A DNA stretch of 41,199 nt, taken from assembly GCA_001873375.1 (NCBI GenBank), contig MNZA01000207.1, forward strand, positions 1 to 41,199, written 5' to 3'. This DNA comes from Oscillatoriales cyanobacterium CG2_30_44_21 (GTDB taxonomy: Bacteria > Cyanobacteriota > Cyanobacteriia > Pseudanabaenales > Pseudanabaenaceae). Position numbers and translations under genes: made by a program. A model generated the notes under the pieces. That model ran no database searches. It was not told the origin of the DNA and saw only the letters and a program-made list of their open reading frames with translations. Shown one piece after another: positions 31,657-39,539 of this stretch. The stretch's first letter is position 1; each line of letters opens with the position of its first letter.

Positions 31657-32559
31657 ATGGCACACGATCATCATCATGCTCCCAAAACCTATAACCGCGC
31701 CTTTCTGATTGGTACGGGCTTAAATATTGGCTTTGTGATTGTAGAAGCATCCTTTGGGTTGATTACTAACTCCTTGGCTTTACTTGCTGATGCAGGACAC
31801 AATCTTAGCGATGTCTTGGGGCTGTTGCTGGCGTGGGGGGCTAGTTATCTAGTCAGGGTTGCGCCGAGTCAGCGCTATACCTATGGCTTGCGGCGATCTT
31901 CTATTTTGGCAGCGTTGATCAATGCCGTGCTGTTATTGCTGACGATGGGTGGCATTACTTGGGAGGCGCTGCGCCGATTGCAAGAGCCGAGTGCAGTTGC
32001 TGGCGGTACGGTGATTTTAGTCGCGGCGATCGGGGTGGTGATTAATACGATTACCGCGCTTCTGTTTATGTCAGATGGCAACAAAGATATGAATATTCGC
32101 GGTGCTTTTCTGCATATGGCAGCCGATGCACTGGTGTCGTTGGGTGTGGTGCTGGCGGGTGTGGCGATTTTGTGGACGGGTTGGCTCTGGTTCGATCCTG
32201 TGATTAGCTTAATTATTGTGGCGGTAATTGTGGTTGGCACATGGAATTTATTTAAAGATGCGGTGAAGTTAATCCTTGATGGAGTTCCTGAACAAATAGA
32301 ACTACTTGCTGTGAAGACATTTCTCCAAAATCTAGAGGGCGTAACCCAAGTTCACGATCTGCATATCTGGGCAATCAGTACTACGGAAACGGCGCTGACG
32401 GCTCATTTAGTAATTCCTGAAGGATACATTGGCGATCGCTTTTTGTGCGATACGAGCGAGGAGTTACATCATCACTTTGATATTGATCACGTCACTCTCC
32501 AGATCGAAACAGGCGATCGCGAATATCCATGCGACCTAGAGCCAGATAGCCATGTTTAA
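31657..32559 (+). CDS. Cation diffusion facilitator, zinc exporter (CDF)
   Basis: 300 residues with a His-rich start (MAHDHHH). Six helices follow; metal-site motifs H48-x3-D52 (HNLSD) and H153-x3-D157 (HMAAD) are the H/D pairs typical of Zn-transporting CDFs (ZitB/CzcD), where Mn types have D/D. The C-terminal cytosolic domain (about 210-300) has VTQVHDLHIWAISTTETALT and ends EPDSHV. It exports Zn or Cd by proton exchange. A fragment of a second copy of its 3' end is at 34431-34523. Confidence 0.92.
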   Translation: MAHDHHHAPKTYNRAFLIGTGLNIGFVIVEASFGLITNSLALLADAGHNLSDVLGLLLAWGASYLVRVAPSQRYTYGLRRSSILAALINAVLLLLTMGGITWEALRRLQEPSAVAGGTVILVAAIGVVINTITALLFMSDGNKDMNIRGAFLHMAADALVSLGVVLAGVAILWTGWLWFDPVISLIIVAVIVVGTWNLFKDAVKLILDGVPEQIELLAVKTFLQNLEGVTQVHDLHIWAISTTETALTAHLVIPEGYIGDRFLCDTSEELHHHFDIDHVTLQIETGDREYPCDLEPDSHV

Positions 32560-32600
32560 ACCAAAAGATGAGTGGCGGCGCTTTGCGCCGTCACTTGTTG

Positions 32601-33728
32601 CTACTTACAACGGGGATCGTGTAATAAAGCTTTATCGGGATGACGCGGAAACCAAAAAGCAGTGCGTTTGCAGACTTCTACCAACATCAACATCACAGGC
32701 ACTTCGATCAATACGCCCACGACGGTCGCTAGAGCCGCGCCAGAGTTTAAACCAAATAGAACCACAGCTGTGGCGATCGCCACTTCAAAGTGATTACTCG
32801 CACCAATCATCGCCGCAGGGGCAGCATCTTCATAGTCCATCCCTAATTTCAGCGCCGCCACATAACTGATCGTGAAAATAAAGATAGTTTGGATAAATAG
32901 AGGTACAGCGATCAAGAGAATATGCAGAGGATTTTTAACAATTACTTCTCCTTTGAAAGCAAAGAGAACAATCAGAGTGGTCAGTAAGGCGATCGTGGCA
33001 ACGGGAGATAGCGCCTTCAAAAATTTCTGCTCAAACCATTGCTTGCCTTTGTTTTTAATCACCCAATAACGACTAAACACGCCCGCTACTAACGGTAATG
33101 CCACATAAATCAGCACCGATAGAACCATCGTCTGCCAAGGCACAATAAAATCACTAGCACGTAAGAGCCAATTACCTAATGGCGCATAGAGAAAGAGCAT
33201 CGTTAAGGAATTAACCGCCACCATAATCAAAGTCAATACCTGATTGCCATAGGACAAATAGCCCCACATCATCACCATCGCTGTACAAGGCGCAATTCCC
33301 AATAAAACTGTGCCTGCGATGTAGGAATCAGCAAGAGCAACTTCGGCTCCGCGTAGGATTTCTGTACCTGTGATCAAGGGGCGAAATACAGTTCCCAAGA
33401 AAAAAGTGGCAAAGGCAACCATCGTAAAGGGCTTGATCAGCCAATTGACAACTAGGGTAAGGATCACTGGCTTGGGGGCGCGAAGGGCATTTTTCGCCTG
33501 TGTGAAGTCAATTTTGACCATGATCGGATACATCATGAAAAACAAACAAATAGCGATCGGCACGGAGACTTCATAGATGTTCATTGAGTCTAAAGTTGCC
33601 GTGATACTGGGAAATAGGCGACCAATGACAATGCCGATCACAATGCAAAGAGCAACCCAAACAGTCAGATACTTCTCAAAAAAGCTAAGTTCTGAGGTAA
33701 CAGGTTGTTGAGAATTATGTATAGTCAT
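32601..33728 (-). CDS. acr3: ACR3-type arsenite exporter
   Basis: 375 residues, ten hydrophobic helices. The conserved Cys, C148 in [12 protein letters not shown], and [16 protein letters not shown] near the end are ACR3 signatures (the NHFE motif in the second unwound helix). It extrudes As(III), possibly Sb(III). It faces the merR gene, and its promoter region carries tandem AT-rich dyads (33771-33796) of ArsR type. No arsenate reductase is next to it. Confidence 0.93.
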   Translation of the reverse strand: MTIHNSQQPVTSELSFFEKYLTVWVALCIVIGIVIGRLFPSITATLDSMNIYEVSVPIAICLFFMMYPIMVKIDFTQAKNALRAPKPVILTLVVNWLIKPFTMVAFATFFLGTVFRPLITGTEILRGAEVALADSYIAGTVLLGIAPCTAMVMMWGYLSYGNQVLTLIMVAVNSLTMLFLYAPLGNWLLRASDFIVPWQTMVLSVLIYVALPLVAGVFSRYWVIKNKGKQWFEQKFLKALSPVATIALLTTLIVLFAFKGEVIVKNPLHILLIAVPLFIQTIFIFTISYVAALKLGMDYEDAAPAAMIGASNHFEVAIATAVVLFGLNSGAALATVVGVLIEVPVMLMLVEVCKRTAFWFPRHPDKALLHDPRCK

Positions 33729-33770
33729 GTTTGCCTAATGAAATTTAATGTGGCTGCGTAAAACTTTAGC

Positions 33771-33796
33771 TATATATCGATATATATCAATATATA
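33771..33796. promoter_or_regulatory. Tandem AT dyads upstream of acr3 (ArsR/SmtB-type operator)
   Basis: TATATATCGATATATA (33771-33786) is a perfect 16-bp palindrome, and it shares bases with a second dyad, TATATAT-CA-ATATATA (33781-33796). They lie 43-68 bases upstream of the acr3 ATG. The TATATC half-site also occurs in the promoter of the persulfide dioxygenase. Binding by an ArsR-family protein is inferred. Confidence 0.6.
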
Positions 33797-33828
33797 AATT
33801 ATAGAGCAATCACTCACTACCATAAATC

Positions 33829-33860
33829 TATACTCTATATCTAGGTATAGGACTTAAAAT
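33829..33860 (+). promoter_or_regulatory. MerR-type promoter of merR itself (P4)
   Basis: The operator CTATATCTAGGTATAG (33835-33850) lies directly after a weak -35 (TATACT) and is followed by TAAAAT as -10, with a 20-bp spacer. It is the fourth copy of the element at 35318, 36747 and 38736. Autoregulation is expected; the weaker -35 would limit output. Confidence 0.65.
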
Positions 33861-33886
33861 GGGGGGGATTAGATTTTTATGGACTC

Positions 33887-34291
33887 ATGGCAATGTTTAA
33901 AATGGGTGAAGTTTCCAAGAAACTAGGACTTAATCCACAAACTTTTTATTTTTACGAGCGCATTGGCTTAATGCCATCACCACAGCGCACTGAGTCAGGC
34001 TATCGTCTATTTAGTCAATGGGATATTGATCGCCTGACGTTTATTACTCGCGCTAAGTCTTTAGGACTAAGCTTGGACGAAATCAAAGAGATTTTAGAAT
34101 TGAAGGAAGGAAAATTGCTGACTTGTCGAGCTGTCTATGAGCGTCTCAATAATAAGGTTAAGGATATTAAAGAGAATATACAGAAATTGCAATCGCTGCA
34201 TGATGAATTAGTACCTTTAGTTGAGCAATGCCAAATTAATCTGGAAAATTCTAATCCTGATTACCAATGTATTGTTCTTGATCCAAAATAG
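33887..34291 (+). CDS. MerR-family regulator with a three-cysteine divalent-metal signature
   Basis: 134 residues. The winged helix-turn-helix (KMGEVSKKLGLNPQTFYFYE, then GYRLFSQWDIDRL) is followed by the long dimerisation helix (82-112). Cys80 stands at the start of that helix and Cys115 after it, exactly 35 apart as in MerR (82/117), ZntR (79/114) and PbrR; a third Cys128 lies in the C-terminal loop. The pattern fits a sensor for Hg, Pb, Cd or Zn, not Cu(I). It lies next to acr3 and is followed, within 5 kb, by three promoters carrying matching operators. Confidence 0.88.
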   Translation: MAMFKMGEVSKKLGLNPQTFYFYERIGLMPSPQRTESGYRLFSQWDIDRLTFITRAKSLGLSLDEIKEILELKEGKLLTCRAVYERLNNKVKDIKENIQKLQSLHDELVPLVEQCQINLENSNPDYQCIVLDPK

Positions 34292-34335
34292 AAACCCAAA
34301 TTTGTTTGCTTTTTAGCTAAATACTAGCGAAGGCT

Positions 34336-34430
34336 TACAGCCTATTTAGGCTTTGAGGGGTACAGATAAAGTTTTGAAAGCGCCGCTTTCAAAACTTTAT
34401 TTAGGTTTTAAGTCAATGTAAAGCGCTGTA
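34336..34430. repeat. TACAGCCT...GCGCTGTA dispersed element with hairpin
   Basis: A 95-bp unit with the same ends and flanks as 24025-24135 (TACAGCCTATTTAGGCTTTGAG on the left; GGTTTTAAGTCA and AAGCGCTGTA on the right). Its stem ATAAAGTTTTGAAAG (15 bp, loop CGCCG, 34366-34400) differs from that of the other copy yet is fully paired. It is followed directly by the CDF fragment. Confidence 0.8.
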
Positions 34431-34523
34431 CATCATTACTTTGCTATTGAGCGCGTTACCCTCCATATCGAAATAGGCGATCGCGAATACCCATGTCATT
34501 TGGAGCCAGATAATCATGTGTAG
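34431..34523 (+). pseudogene. 3'-end fragment of a second CDF transporter gene
   Basis: The frame HHYFAIERVTLHIEIGDREY followed by PCHLEPDNHV and TAG aligns with the last 30 residues of the CDF at 31657-32559 at about three quarters of positions. It begins exactly where the preceding repeat ends, so the repeat probably marks the junction where the rest of the paralogue was lost. Confidence 0.85.
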
Positions 34524-34545
34524 AAATATCAGTGAATATTAACTT

Positions 34546-34588
34546 TTGAATTGATCGTTACGCTTCATACGTTACTTAATCAATTCAA
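34546..34588. repeat. Hairpin upstream of the ferredoxin gene
   Basis: TTGAATTGAT and ATCAATTCAA form a 10-bp perfect stem around a 23-base loop with CGTTACGCTTCATACGTTAC. It belongs to the local set of hairpins with a GCTTC-type loop and locus-specific arms. The rest of 34524-34660 shows no clear operator. Confidence 0.6.
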
Positions 34589-34660
34589 TTACCAAATCAA
34601 ACAACTGCCTGCCAATGTAGTACTTTAAAAGTATTTAGTAAAATTTTAGGAATTATAAAA

Positions 34661-35293
34661 ATGACAAAAGCGCAAACTTGGCATGGCATTCCCCGTGAAG
34701 AGATCCCTTGGTATCCCACGGTAAATGCCGAAACTTGTATTGGTTGTGGGTTGTGTTTCACCACTTGTGGACGCAATGTATTTGACATCCAAAACCATAA
34801 ATCTATTGTTGAACACGCCCTAGACTGCATGGTTGGCTGTAGCACCTGTGCAAATGTCTGTCCTGTAGATGCAATCACATTTCCTAGTCGGGATCTGGTT
34901 TGGAAGCTAGAACGTGAGCGCAAGATTTTTAAGGTTGTGCGCCAAGAAACTCGTGAGAAGAAAGATCGGCTTGAAGCTTTGAAAGCGCGGGCGATCGCTG
35001 AAGAGCATATCTCTCAATCGACAACCAGAACAAAGATGGAAGTTGCGGGTGAATTTGGTGAGAAGCAATTTCTAGTCAAATTAGAAGAGTTAATCCGCGA
35101 TCGCCCCTATGATTTTGTCAACTTACGTCTGGAGGTTCCAACTGTTAAGGGCGCTCTCGAAAAAACACCTTCATTCATGTCCTTTGAAGTGACTTCAACT
35201 GAGCAAGAAGATATTCAAACTTTTTTATCAGAAGTACGGGCGTTGATTGCTGGTAATGGCTTAACTTTGGTGAGCGAACACAAGTTAGGTTAG
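34661..35293 (+). CDS. Dicluster 4Fe-4S ferredoxin with C-terminal alpha/beta domain
   Basis: 210 residues. The N-terminal ferredoxin has C26-x2-C29-x2-C32-x3-C36 and C56-x3-C60-x2-C63-x3-C67, enough for two 4Fe-4S clusters; the extra residue in the second motif is unusual. A charged coiled-coil-like linker (about 75-115) leads to an alpha/beta domain (about 120-205) with VNLRLEVPTVKGALEK and FMSFEVTSTEQEDIQTFL. The ferredoxin part resembles those of anaerobes more than the plant-type ferredoxins of cyanobacteria, which hints at transfer. It may give electrons to a metal- or oxyanion-handling enzyme; the partner is unknown. Confidence 0.8.
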   Translation: MTKAQTWHGIPREEIPWYPTVNAETCIGCGLCFTTCGRNVFDIQNHKSIVEHALDCMVGCSTCANVCPVDAITFPSRDLVWKLERERKIFKVVRQETREKKDRLEALKARAIAEEHISQSTTRTKMEVAGEFGEKQFLVKLEELIRDRPYDFVNLRLEVPTVKGALEKTPSFMSFEVTSTEQEDIQTFLSEVRALIAGNGLTLVSEHKLG

Positions 35294-35317
35294 TCCAAAT
35301 TTATTTTCCGAAAACCC

Positions 35318-35349
35318 TTGACTCTATATGTGAGTATAGATTTTATAAT
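35318..35349 (+). promoter_or_regulatory. MerR-type promoter P1
   Basis: TTGACT (35318-35323), 20-bp spacer, TATAAT (35344-35349). The spacer begins with the dyad CTATATGTGAGTATAG. A 19-20-bp spacer with a dyad inside is the signature of promoters twisted open by MerR-family activators. Between P1 and the next gene (35744) lies a nested repeat of about 236 bp, so any transcript would carry a long structured leader. Confidence 0.8.
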
Positions 35350-35415
35350 TCAGCCATATTCCCCTCTAAGTCTACCGTGTACACAAAAGTTATTAGCTAT
35401 AGCGTGAGTTATTAA

Positions 35416-35651
35416 AGATCCCCCTCAATCCCCCTTAAAAAGGGGGAAGAAGAAAATTCTCCCCCCTTTTTAAGGCATTAATATACTTGACGCATCCCTC
35501 ATCCCCCAACCCCTTCTCCCGCAGGAGAAGGGGAGGAAATTCTTTCTCTTGTACCCCTCTCCTGCGGGAGAGGGGCTAGGGGTGAGGGCAAAGAGTCTTT
35601 TGGTGTGTCAAGTATGTTAACCCCCTTTTTAAGGGGGGCTGGGGGGGATCT
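35416..35651. repeat. GATCCCCC-type repeat interrupted by another element (outer unit)
   Basis: The left part 35416-35475 (AGATCCCCCTCAATCCCCC to CCCCCTTTTTAAGG) and right part 35621-35651 (CCCCCTTTTTAAGGGGGG to GGGATCT) together rebuild a copy like 18737-18812. The 14 bases CCCCCTTTTTAAGG occur on both sides of the inserted segment (35462-35475 and 35621-35634), as expected for a target duplication. Confidence 0.88.
35478..35620. mobile_element. 143-bp MITE-like element nested in the outer repeat
   Basis: Terminal inverted repeats TTAATATACTTGAC and GTCAAGTATGTTAA match at 13 of 14 positions. The inside is a CCCTCATCCCC...GGGGTGAGGG unit of the type seen at 11397-11496, with hairpins such as CTCCCGCAGGAGAAGGGG. 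It has no coding capacity. With the 14-bp duplication on both sides (plus two extra bases, CA, on the left) it looks like a transposed non-autonomous element. Confidence 0.82.
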
Positions 35652-35743
35652 AAACCTTAAAACGTAGTCAGAGAGACTTGTGTATACACAGTAACTTCTA
35701 AGTGAAGAAAGCATTTCATTAATATTTCTTAAATGTGGTTACT

Positions 35744-36712
35744 ATGATTAATCGGCGCAATTTTCTCTCAGCAGGAGCCGCGATCGCAACTAGTGGTTTT
35801 GTAATGGCGATGCCATCACAGGCTGCGGATGTCCCCAAACAAATACCGACAGGAGCCGTCACCTTCTATGCCGAAATTCGAGTGGCGGAGCCAGAAAATG
35901 CAGCGCTCTTGGCAGATATTCAAAACAAATCTCAATCTCTGCAAAAGGCTACAGGATTCTTGAGTCTGTCGGTCAAACAAATGACAGGGGATTCCACAAT
36001 GGTTAAAAACTATCCAGAATCCTATAAAGGATTGTTAGCAAACGCCTATACTGATGCCGTTAAAGCGGGTTCTCTACCCCGTTTTTATTCTCTATTTGTG
36101 AGATTTGCTGACTATCAAAGTTTGGCACAAGCCAAGGTTGATCAATGGTTTGATCAGGCGATCACCCCACATTTATATGCCTATCGAGTCACCCCAGAGG
36201 GCGCACAAAAAACTGCCCTATTGATGGAATCCTATCGCGGCATTTATCAAACCGTAGTAGCAGGCGATCGCATGGCGATTTATCAAAAACCCGATGACAT
36301 CCTTGCTTTTTTACGCCGTCCTGCCGATCTTCCTAGCCGCAACTACATCACCGTTGAGAATCACGTCATGATTCAAGATCAGAAGTTGCAAGGCTTTGAA
36401 ACAATTACCGCCAAACTATTAGGCATCGCGCAGCAGACTTATCAGCCCACCGATGCAAATGATGGCATAGGTATCGCAGGAGCCGCCGACAATCGCTATT
36501 ACCGTAAAGCCATCAGCACCGAAATTTTGCGTAATGCTTTCCCTGATGGTGATTTGCGAGCCTACCTGATGCATGGTGTATGGGAATCGGTATGGGATCA
36601 CGAAAATTCTCACCTCGATCCTCGCTTTAAGCAAACTGCGGCTCCCGTTGGCGCGATGGTAGTGAGTGGCCCCGTTGAGCCGTTCTACGAAACGCGGATT
36701 GTTTTGCTTTAA
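35744..36712 (+). CDS. Tat-type secreted protein of unknown function
   Basis: 322 residues from the ATG at 35744; a GTG at 35735 is the alternative. The start MINRRNFLSAGAAIATSGF is a twin-arginine signal, with cleavage expected near SQAA. The mature part contains AVTFYAEIRVAEPENAALL, TGFLSLSVKQMTGDSTM, YRGIYQTVVAGDRMAIYQKP and DLRAYLMHGVWESVWDHENS. The strand-helix order with FYAEIRV and GFLSLSVKQ recalls ferredoxin-like dimeric alpha/beta barrel folds, perhaps two of them, but no family is certain. Tat export suggests a cofactor- or metal-containing periplasmic protein. P1 lies upstream. Confidence 0.7.
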   Translation: MINRRNFLSAGAAIATSGFVMAMPSQAADVPKQIPTGAVTFYAEIRVAEPENAALLADIQNKSQSLQKATGFLSLSVKQMTGDSTMVKNYPESYKGLLANAYTDAVKAGSLPRFYSLFVRFADYQSLAQAKVDQWFDQAITPHLYAYRVTPEGAQKTALLMESYRGIYQTVVAGDRMAIYQKPDDILAFLRRPADLPSRNYITVENHVMIQDQKLQGFETITAKLLGIAQQTYQPTDANDGIGIAGAADNRYYRKAISTEILRNAFPDGDLRAYLMHGVWESVWDHENSHLDPRFKQTAAPVGAMVVSGPVEPFYETRIVLL

Positions 36713-36746
36713 AACCTTTAGGCAATGTTATGTTTTGCCAGAACCC

Positions 36747-36778
36747 TTGACTCTATATGTGAGTATAGATGTTAACGT
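36747..36778 (+). promoter_or_regulatory. MerR-type promoter P2
   Basis: TTGACT (36747-36752) is followed by the dyad CTATATGTGAGTATAG (36753-36768), identical to that in P1. The -10 is weak (TAACGT at 20-bp spacing), so activation should matter more here. The FmdE gene begins 31 bases downstream. Confidence 0.75.
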
Positions 36779-36809
36779 CTTAACCAGTTACTGAAATTAA
36801 ATAATCATC

Positions 36810-37433
36810 ATGATTGATCAAGAATTGTTAGAATTTGGACAAAAGTTCCATGGACATAAATGCCCAGCGATGCCTTTGGGCTTGAGAGTCGGGGCTGCTG
36901 CCATGCAAGCCCTCGGCGTAGACCGCGCCAAAGATGGGCAGTTGATGGCGATGGTGGAACTTGGTGATAATCACTGTGCAACTTGCTTTGCGGATGGCAT
37001 TCAGGTAATTACAGGTTGCACCTTCGGTAAAGGCAATATCCAGAAACAGCAGTTGGGTAAGTGGGGCGTGACCCTGATCGATAAAAAAGCAGGTCGGGCG
37101 GTGCGGGTAACTCCCAAAGCCGAAGCCATGAAAGCCAACAAGGAAACCACTTTCTTCAAGGACTATCGAGAAGTGGGCATACCTGCTTCGCAAGTGCCTG
37201 ATGAATTTGTCGATCCGTTGATCGAGAAGGTATCTAATGCTCCTGATGCCATGCTGTTGAGCATTGGTGAAGTCTATGAATATCAATGGCAAGAACCTAC
37301 CCATTGTTTTGCCACATTTGTATGCGATCGCTGTGGTGAAATGACGGTCGAACCCTACAGCCAACGCATCAAAGGTCAGCACGTTTGTCTGCCATGCAGC
37401 GAAACGATGCAACTTGAAAATATGCACAAGTAA
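36810..37433 (+). CDS. FmdE-family protein with C-terminal zinc ribbon
   Basis: 207 residues. The FmdE domain (1-150) opens with FHGHKCPAMPLGLRVG (H16, C18) and continues NHCATCFADGIQVITGCTFG (C56, C59, C70), the conserved Cys/His set of the FmdE family. The C-terminal ribbon has CDRCGE ... HVCLPC (four Cys). FmdE-like proteins are common in methanogens and sulfate reducers and rare in cyanobacteria. Their role is metal or molybdopterin handling, not settled. It is the first gene after P2 and lies 9 bases before chrA, so both are likely one transcript. Confidence 0.85.
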   Translation: MIDQELLEFGQKFHGHKCPAMPLGLRVGAAAMQALGVDRAKDGQLMAMVELGDNHCATCFADGIQVITGCTFGKGNIQKQQLGKWGVTLIDKKAGRAVRVTPKAEAMKANKETTFFKDYREVGIPASQVPDEFVDPLIEKVSNAPDAMLLSIGEVYEYQWQEPTHCFATFVCDRCGEMTVEPYSQRIKGQHVCLPCSETMQLENMHK

Positions 37434-37442
37434 AGAAAAATC

Positions 37443-38702
37443 ATGAACGAACCACTCCCGCCATGTGCTTTACCACCTGAGAAACCCTTTGATGCCATGA
37501 CTATTTGGCAAATGGGGCTGTCGTTTTTAAAGTTAGGTGCGATCGGCTTTGGTGGCGGTGTGGCTGTGGTTGCGATGATGGAGCAGGAATGTGTGCAGAA
37601 GCGCCACTGTCTAGAAACAGAAGAGTTTCTACATGGTGTGGGTTTAGGACAGATTTTAGGTCCTTTTGCGGTAAACACAGCCATTTTTATTGGTTATCGG
37701 ATGTTTGGTTTCGGTGGTGCTTTATTAGCAGAAATAGCTTTTCTCGCACCATCGATCTTTTTAGTGCTTTTGCTATCTTGGCTATATTTTGCCTTCCACC
37801 AAATTCCCTCACTCCAAGGCGCATTAATCGGTTTAGGGCCTGTGGTAATTGCGCTAATTATCAATGCAGCTTGGTCAATGGGACGTAAATCGGTACGAAC
37901 TTCGGCGATCGCCACTGGTTTATTTATTGCCGCCATAATTGGCAGCATTTTGAGAGTAAATCCTCTCGCCATTCTCGCGATCGCAGGGCTAATTGGCTTT
38001 TTATATAAGCTTGGGCAGAAACAACCAACTGCGGGCAAGGCTTCCAAACCCAGTTCCAAGAACAATTTGGCGATCGCGCCGCCAATTTTCTTACCGTTGC
38101 TCCAAAATAATTTCGCTTACCAAACTCTGGCGATCGCCCCCGATGTTGCCGCACCTGTCACCGCTAGTTTGATGAGCGTAGCCACCGTATTTATCAAAGT
38201 GGGCTTAGCTTTCTTTGGTGGTGGATTCGTCCTCATCCCGATTTTGAGCAATCAATTAGTAACCGATTTGCATTGGCTCACCCATCAACAATTTATTGAT
38301 GGTGTCGCCATCAGTCAACTTACCCCAGGTCCGATCGCCGTCCTTGCCACTTTTGCAGGCTATCGAGTTGCGGGATTAGTTGGTGGATTAGTGGCGACAG
38401 TGGCGCTCTTTTTACCTGCGACAATTCTGATGCTTTTGATTTCTCACTATTATCAAATTTTGCGAAATGTTAAGCAAATCAAGGATTTTCTCGCAGGGAT
38501 TAATCCCGCCGTGGTGGGGCTAATTTTATCCGCCGCCATTACCCTCGCGCCTACTGCTCTTCAATGGTCGCACCCTTTGAGCATTGTTCTTTGTGGGATT
38601 GCCCTAGCCTTACTAGCGCGTTGGAAATGGCATCCTGCCTTCGTTCTAGGGGTTGGCGCTCTCACAGGAATCATTATTCCTAGCGCCCTAGCGCAAATCT
38701 AG
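37443..38702 (+). CDS. chrA: Chromate transporter, long-chain CHR family
   Basis: 419 residues with two homologous CHR domains. The first has GAIGFGGGVAVVAMM and GLGQILGPFAVNTAIFIGY. The second has VGLAFFGGGFVLIPIL and ISQLTPGPIAVLATFAGY. Ten or more helices. ChrA exports chromate; since chromate is a sulfate analogue, other oxyanions are possible. It is cotranscribed with the FmdE gene from P2. The linker between the domains (about 195-245) is longer and more polar than the rest. Confidence 0.92.
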   Translation: MNEPLPPCALPPEKPFDAMTIWQMGLSFLKLGAIGFGGGVAVVAMMEQECVQKRHCLETEEFLHGVGLGQILGPFAVNTAIFIGYRMFGFGGALLAEIAFLAPSIFLVLLLSWLYFAFHQIPSLQGALIGLGPVVIALIINAAWSMGRKSVRTSAIATGLFIAAIIGSILRVNPLAILAIAGLIGFLYKLGQKQPTAGKASKPSSKNNLAIAPPIFLPLLQNNFAYQTLAIAPDVAAPVTASLMSVATVFIKVGLAFFGGGFVLIPILSNQLVTDLHWLTHQQFIDGVAISQLTPGPIAVLATFAGYRVAGLVGGLVATVALFLPATILMLLISHYYQILRNVKQIKDFLAGINPAVVGLILSAAITLAPTALQWSHPLSIVLCGIALALLARWKWHPAFVLGVGALTGIIIPSALAQI

Positions 38703-38735
38703 ACTAGAGTTGCAGCTTTAATTTTGCTAAAACCC

Positions 38736-38767
38736 TTGACTCTATATGTAGGTATAGATTTTATAAT
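38736..38767 (+). promoter_or_regulatory. MerR-type promoter P3
   Basis: TTGACT (38736-38741), dyad CTATATGTAGGTATAG (38742-38757), TATAAT (38762-38767); spacer 20 bp. It differs from P1 at two bases of the dyad centre and keeps both arms. The DUF442 gene starts 45 bases further on. Confidence 0.8.
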
Positions 38768-38812
38768 CAAATTCATCCAAACCTATATTTTCAAACCCCT
38801 AAATTAATCTCT

Positions 38813-39241
38813 ATGTTTCAGACCATCACCCCCAACCTTGCGATCGGTTCTATTTCTCAGCCCGAAGATTTACAGGGAGTTGCTGAACAAGGCTACAAGA
38901 CTATTATCGATCTATGTACTTCGGCTGAGTGCAATCAGCTTGATGCAACCATGGTGCAAGGACTCGCTTTAAAATATGTGAATGTGCCAATTTCACCCAA
39001 AAACTTAAACCTAGAAACCCTTGACACCTTCAAGAAAGCCCTAGAATCTTCACCCCAACCCACCTATGTGCGTTGCGCTTCGGCATTACGAGCCGGTGTA
39101 TTCAGCCTGTTGGTACTGGCGAGTGAAGAAGGTTGGACAGAAGCACAATATTTGGAGAATTTTCAAAGTCTAGGCATTAACCAGAAGTCAGACTGTCCCC
39201 TTAGCGCTTTTGCCCATAGCTACTTTGAGCAGAAAGTTTAA
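38813..39241 (+). CDS. DUF442 / Blh-type phosphatase-like protein
   Basis: 142 residues starting FQTITPNLAIGSISQPEDLQ, the fold entry of dual-specificity-phosphatase-like DUF442 proteins, then TIIDLCTSAEC and the active loop C88-A-S-A-L-R93. Family members usually read CRSGTR here, so the spacing Cys-x4-Arg is kept. DUF442 domains are fused to ETHE1-type dioxygenases or stand in BigR-controlled sulfide operons, where they may act as sulfur transferases. Here the gene lies after P3 with thiol and permease genes. Confidence 0.8.
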   Translation: MFQTITPNLAIGSISQPEDLQGVAEQGYKTIIDLCTSAECNQLDATMVQGLALKYVNVPISPKNLNLETLDTFKKALESSPQPTYVRCASALRAGVFSLLVLASEEGWTEAQYLENFQSLGINQKSDCPLSAFAHSYFEQKV

Positions 39242-39272
39242 TCATATAAATCATTTAATTTAGGAGTACATC

Positions 39273-39512
39273 ATGGATACGATTAAGATTGAAATTTTGG
39301 GTACAGGCTGCAAGAAGTGCCAACAGCTAGAGGCAAATGCTAAGGAAGCTGTGGCAAATCTGAATCTCACGGCGGAAGTTTTGCATATTACCGATCCTGT
39401 AGAAATTGCTATGCGTGGCGTGATGACAACTCCCGCGATCGCGATTAACGGCAAAGTTGTCGGCAAGGGTGTCATCAGTCCCGAACAGATTCAACCGCTA
39501 TTGCAAAATTAA
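39273..39512 (+). CDS. Small thioredoxin-like protein (CxxC)
   Basis: 79 residues. The fold begins IKIEILGTGCKKCQQLEANA with the redox pair C13 and C16, and the cis-Pro loop is MRGVMTTPAIAING. This is the 'redox-active disulfide protein' type (TM0996-like) regularly found next to ArsP-like permeases. TTAGGAG precedes the ATG. It may reduce or carry a thiol-bound metalloid for the permease encoded 27 bases later. Confidence 0.9.
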   Translation: MDTIKIEILGTGCKKCQQLEANAKEAVANLNLTAEVLHITDPVEIAMRGVMTTPAIAINGKVVGKGVISPEQIQPLLQN

Positions 39513-39539
39513 ATATTCCAGAAGTAGAGAAATAAAACC

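Noticed and set aside
32552-32869. 105-codon plus-strand ORF after the CDF gene
   Set aside because: It lies antisense to the ACR3 C-terminus and reads as low-complexity Arg/Ser sequence.
36828-37427. 199-codon minus-strand ORF over the FmdE gene
   Set aside because: It is a mirror of the FmdE frame; the plus-strand protein has clear conserved Cys motifs and a promoter.
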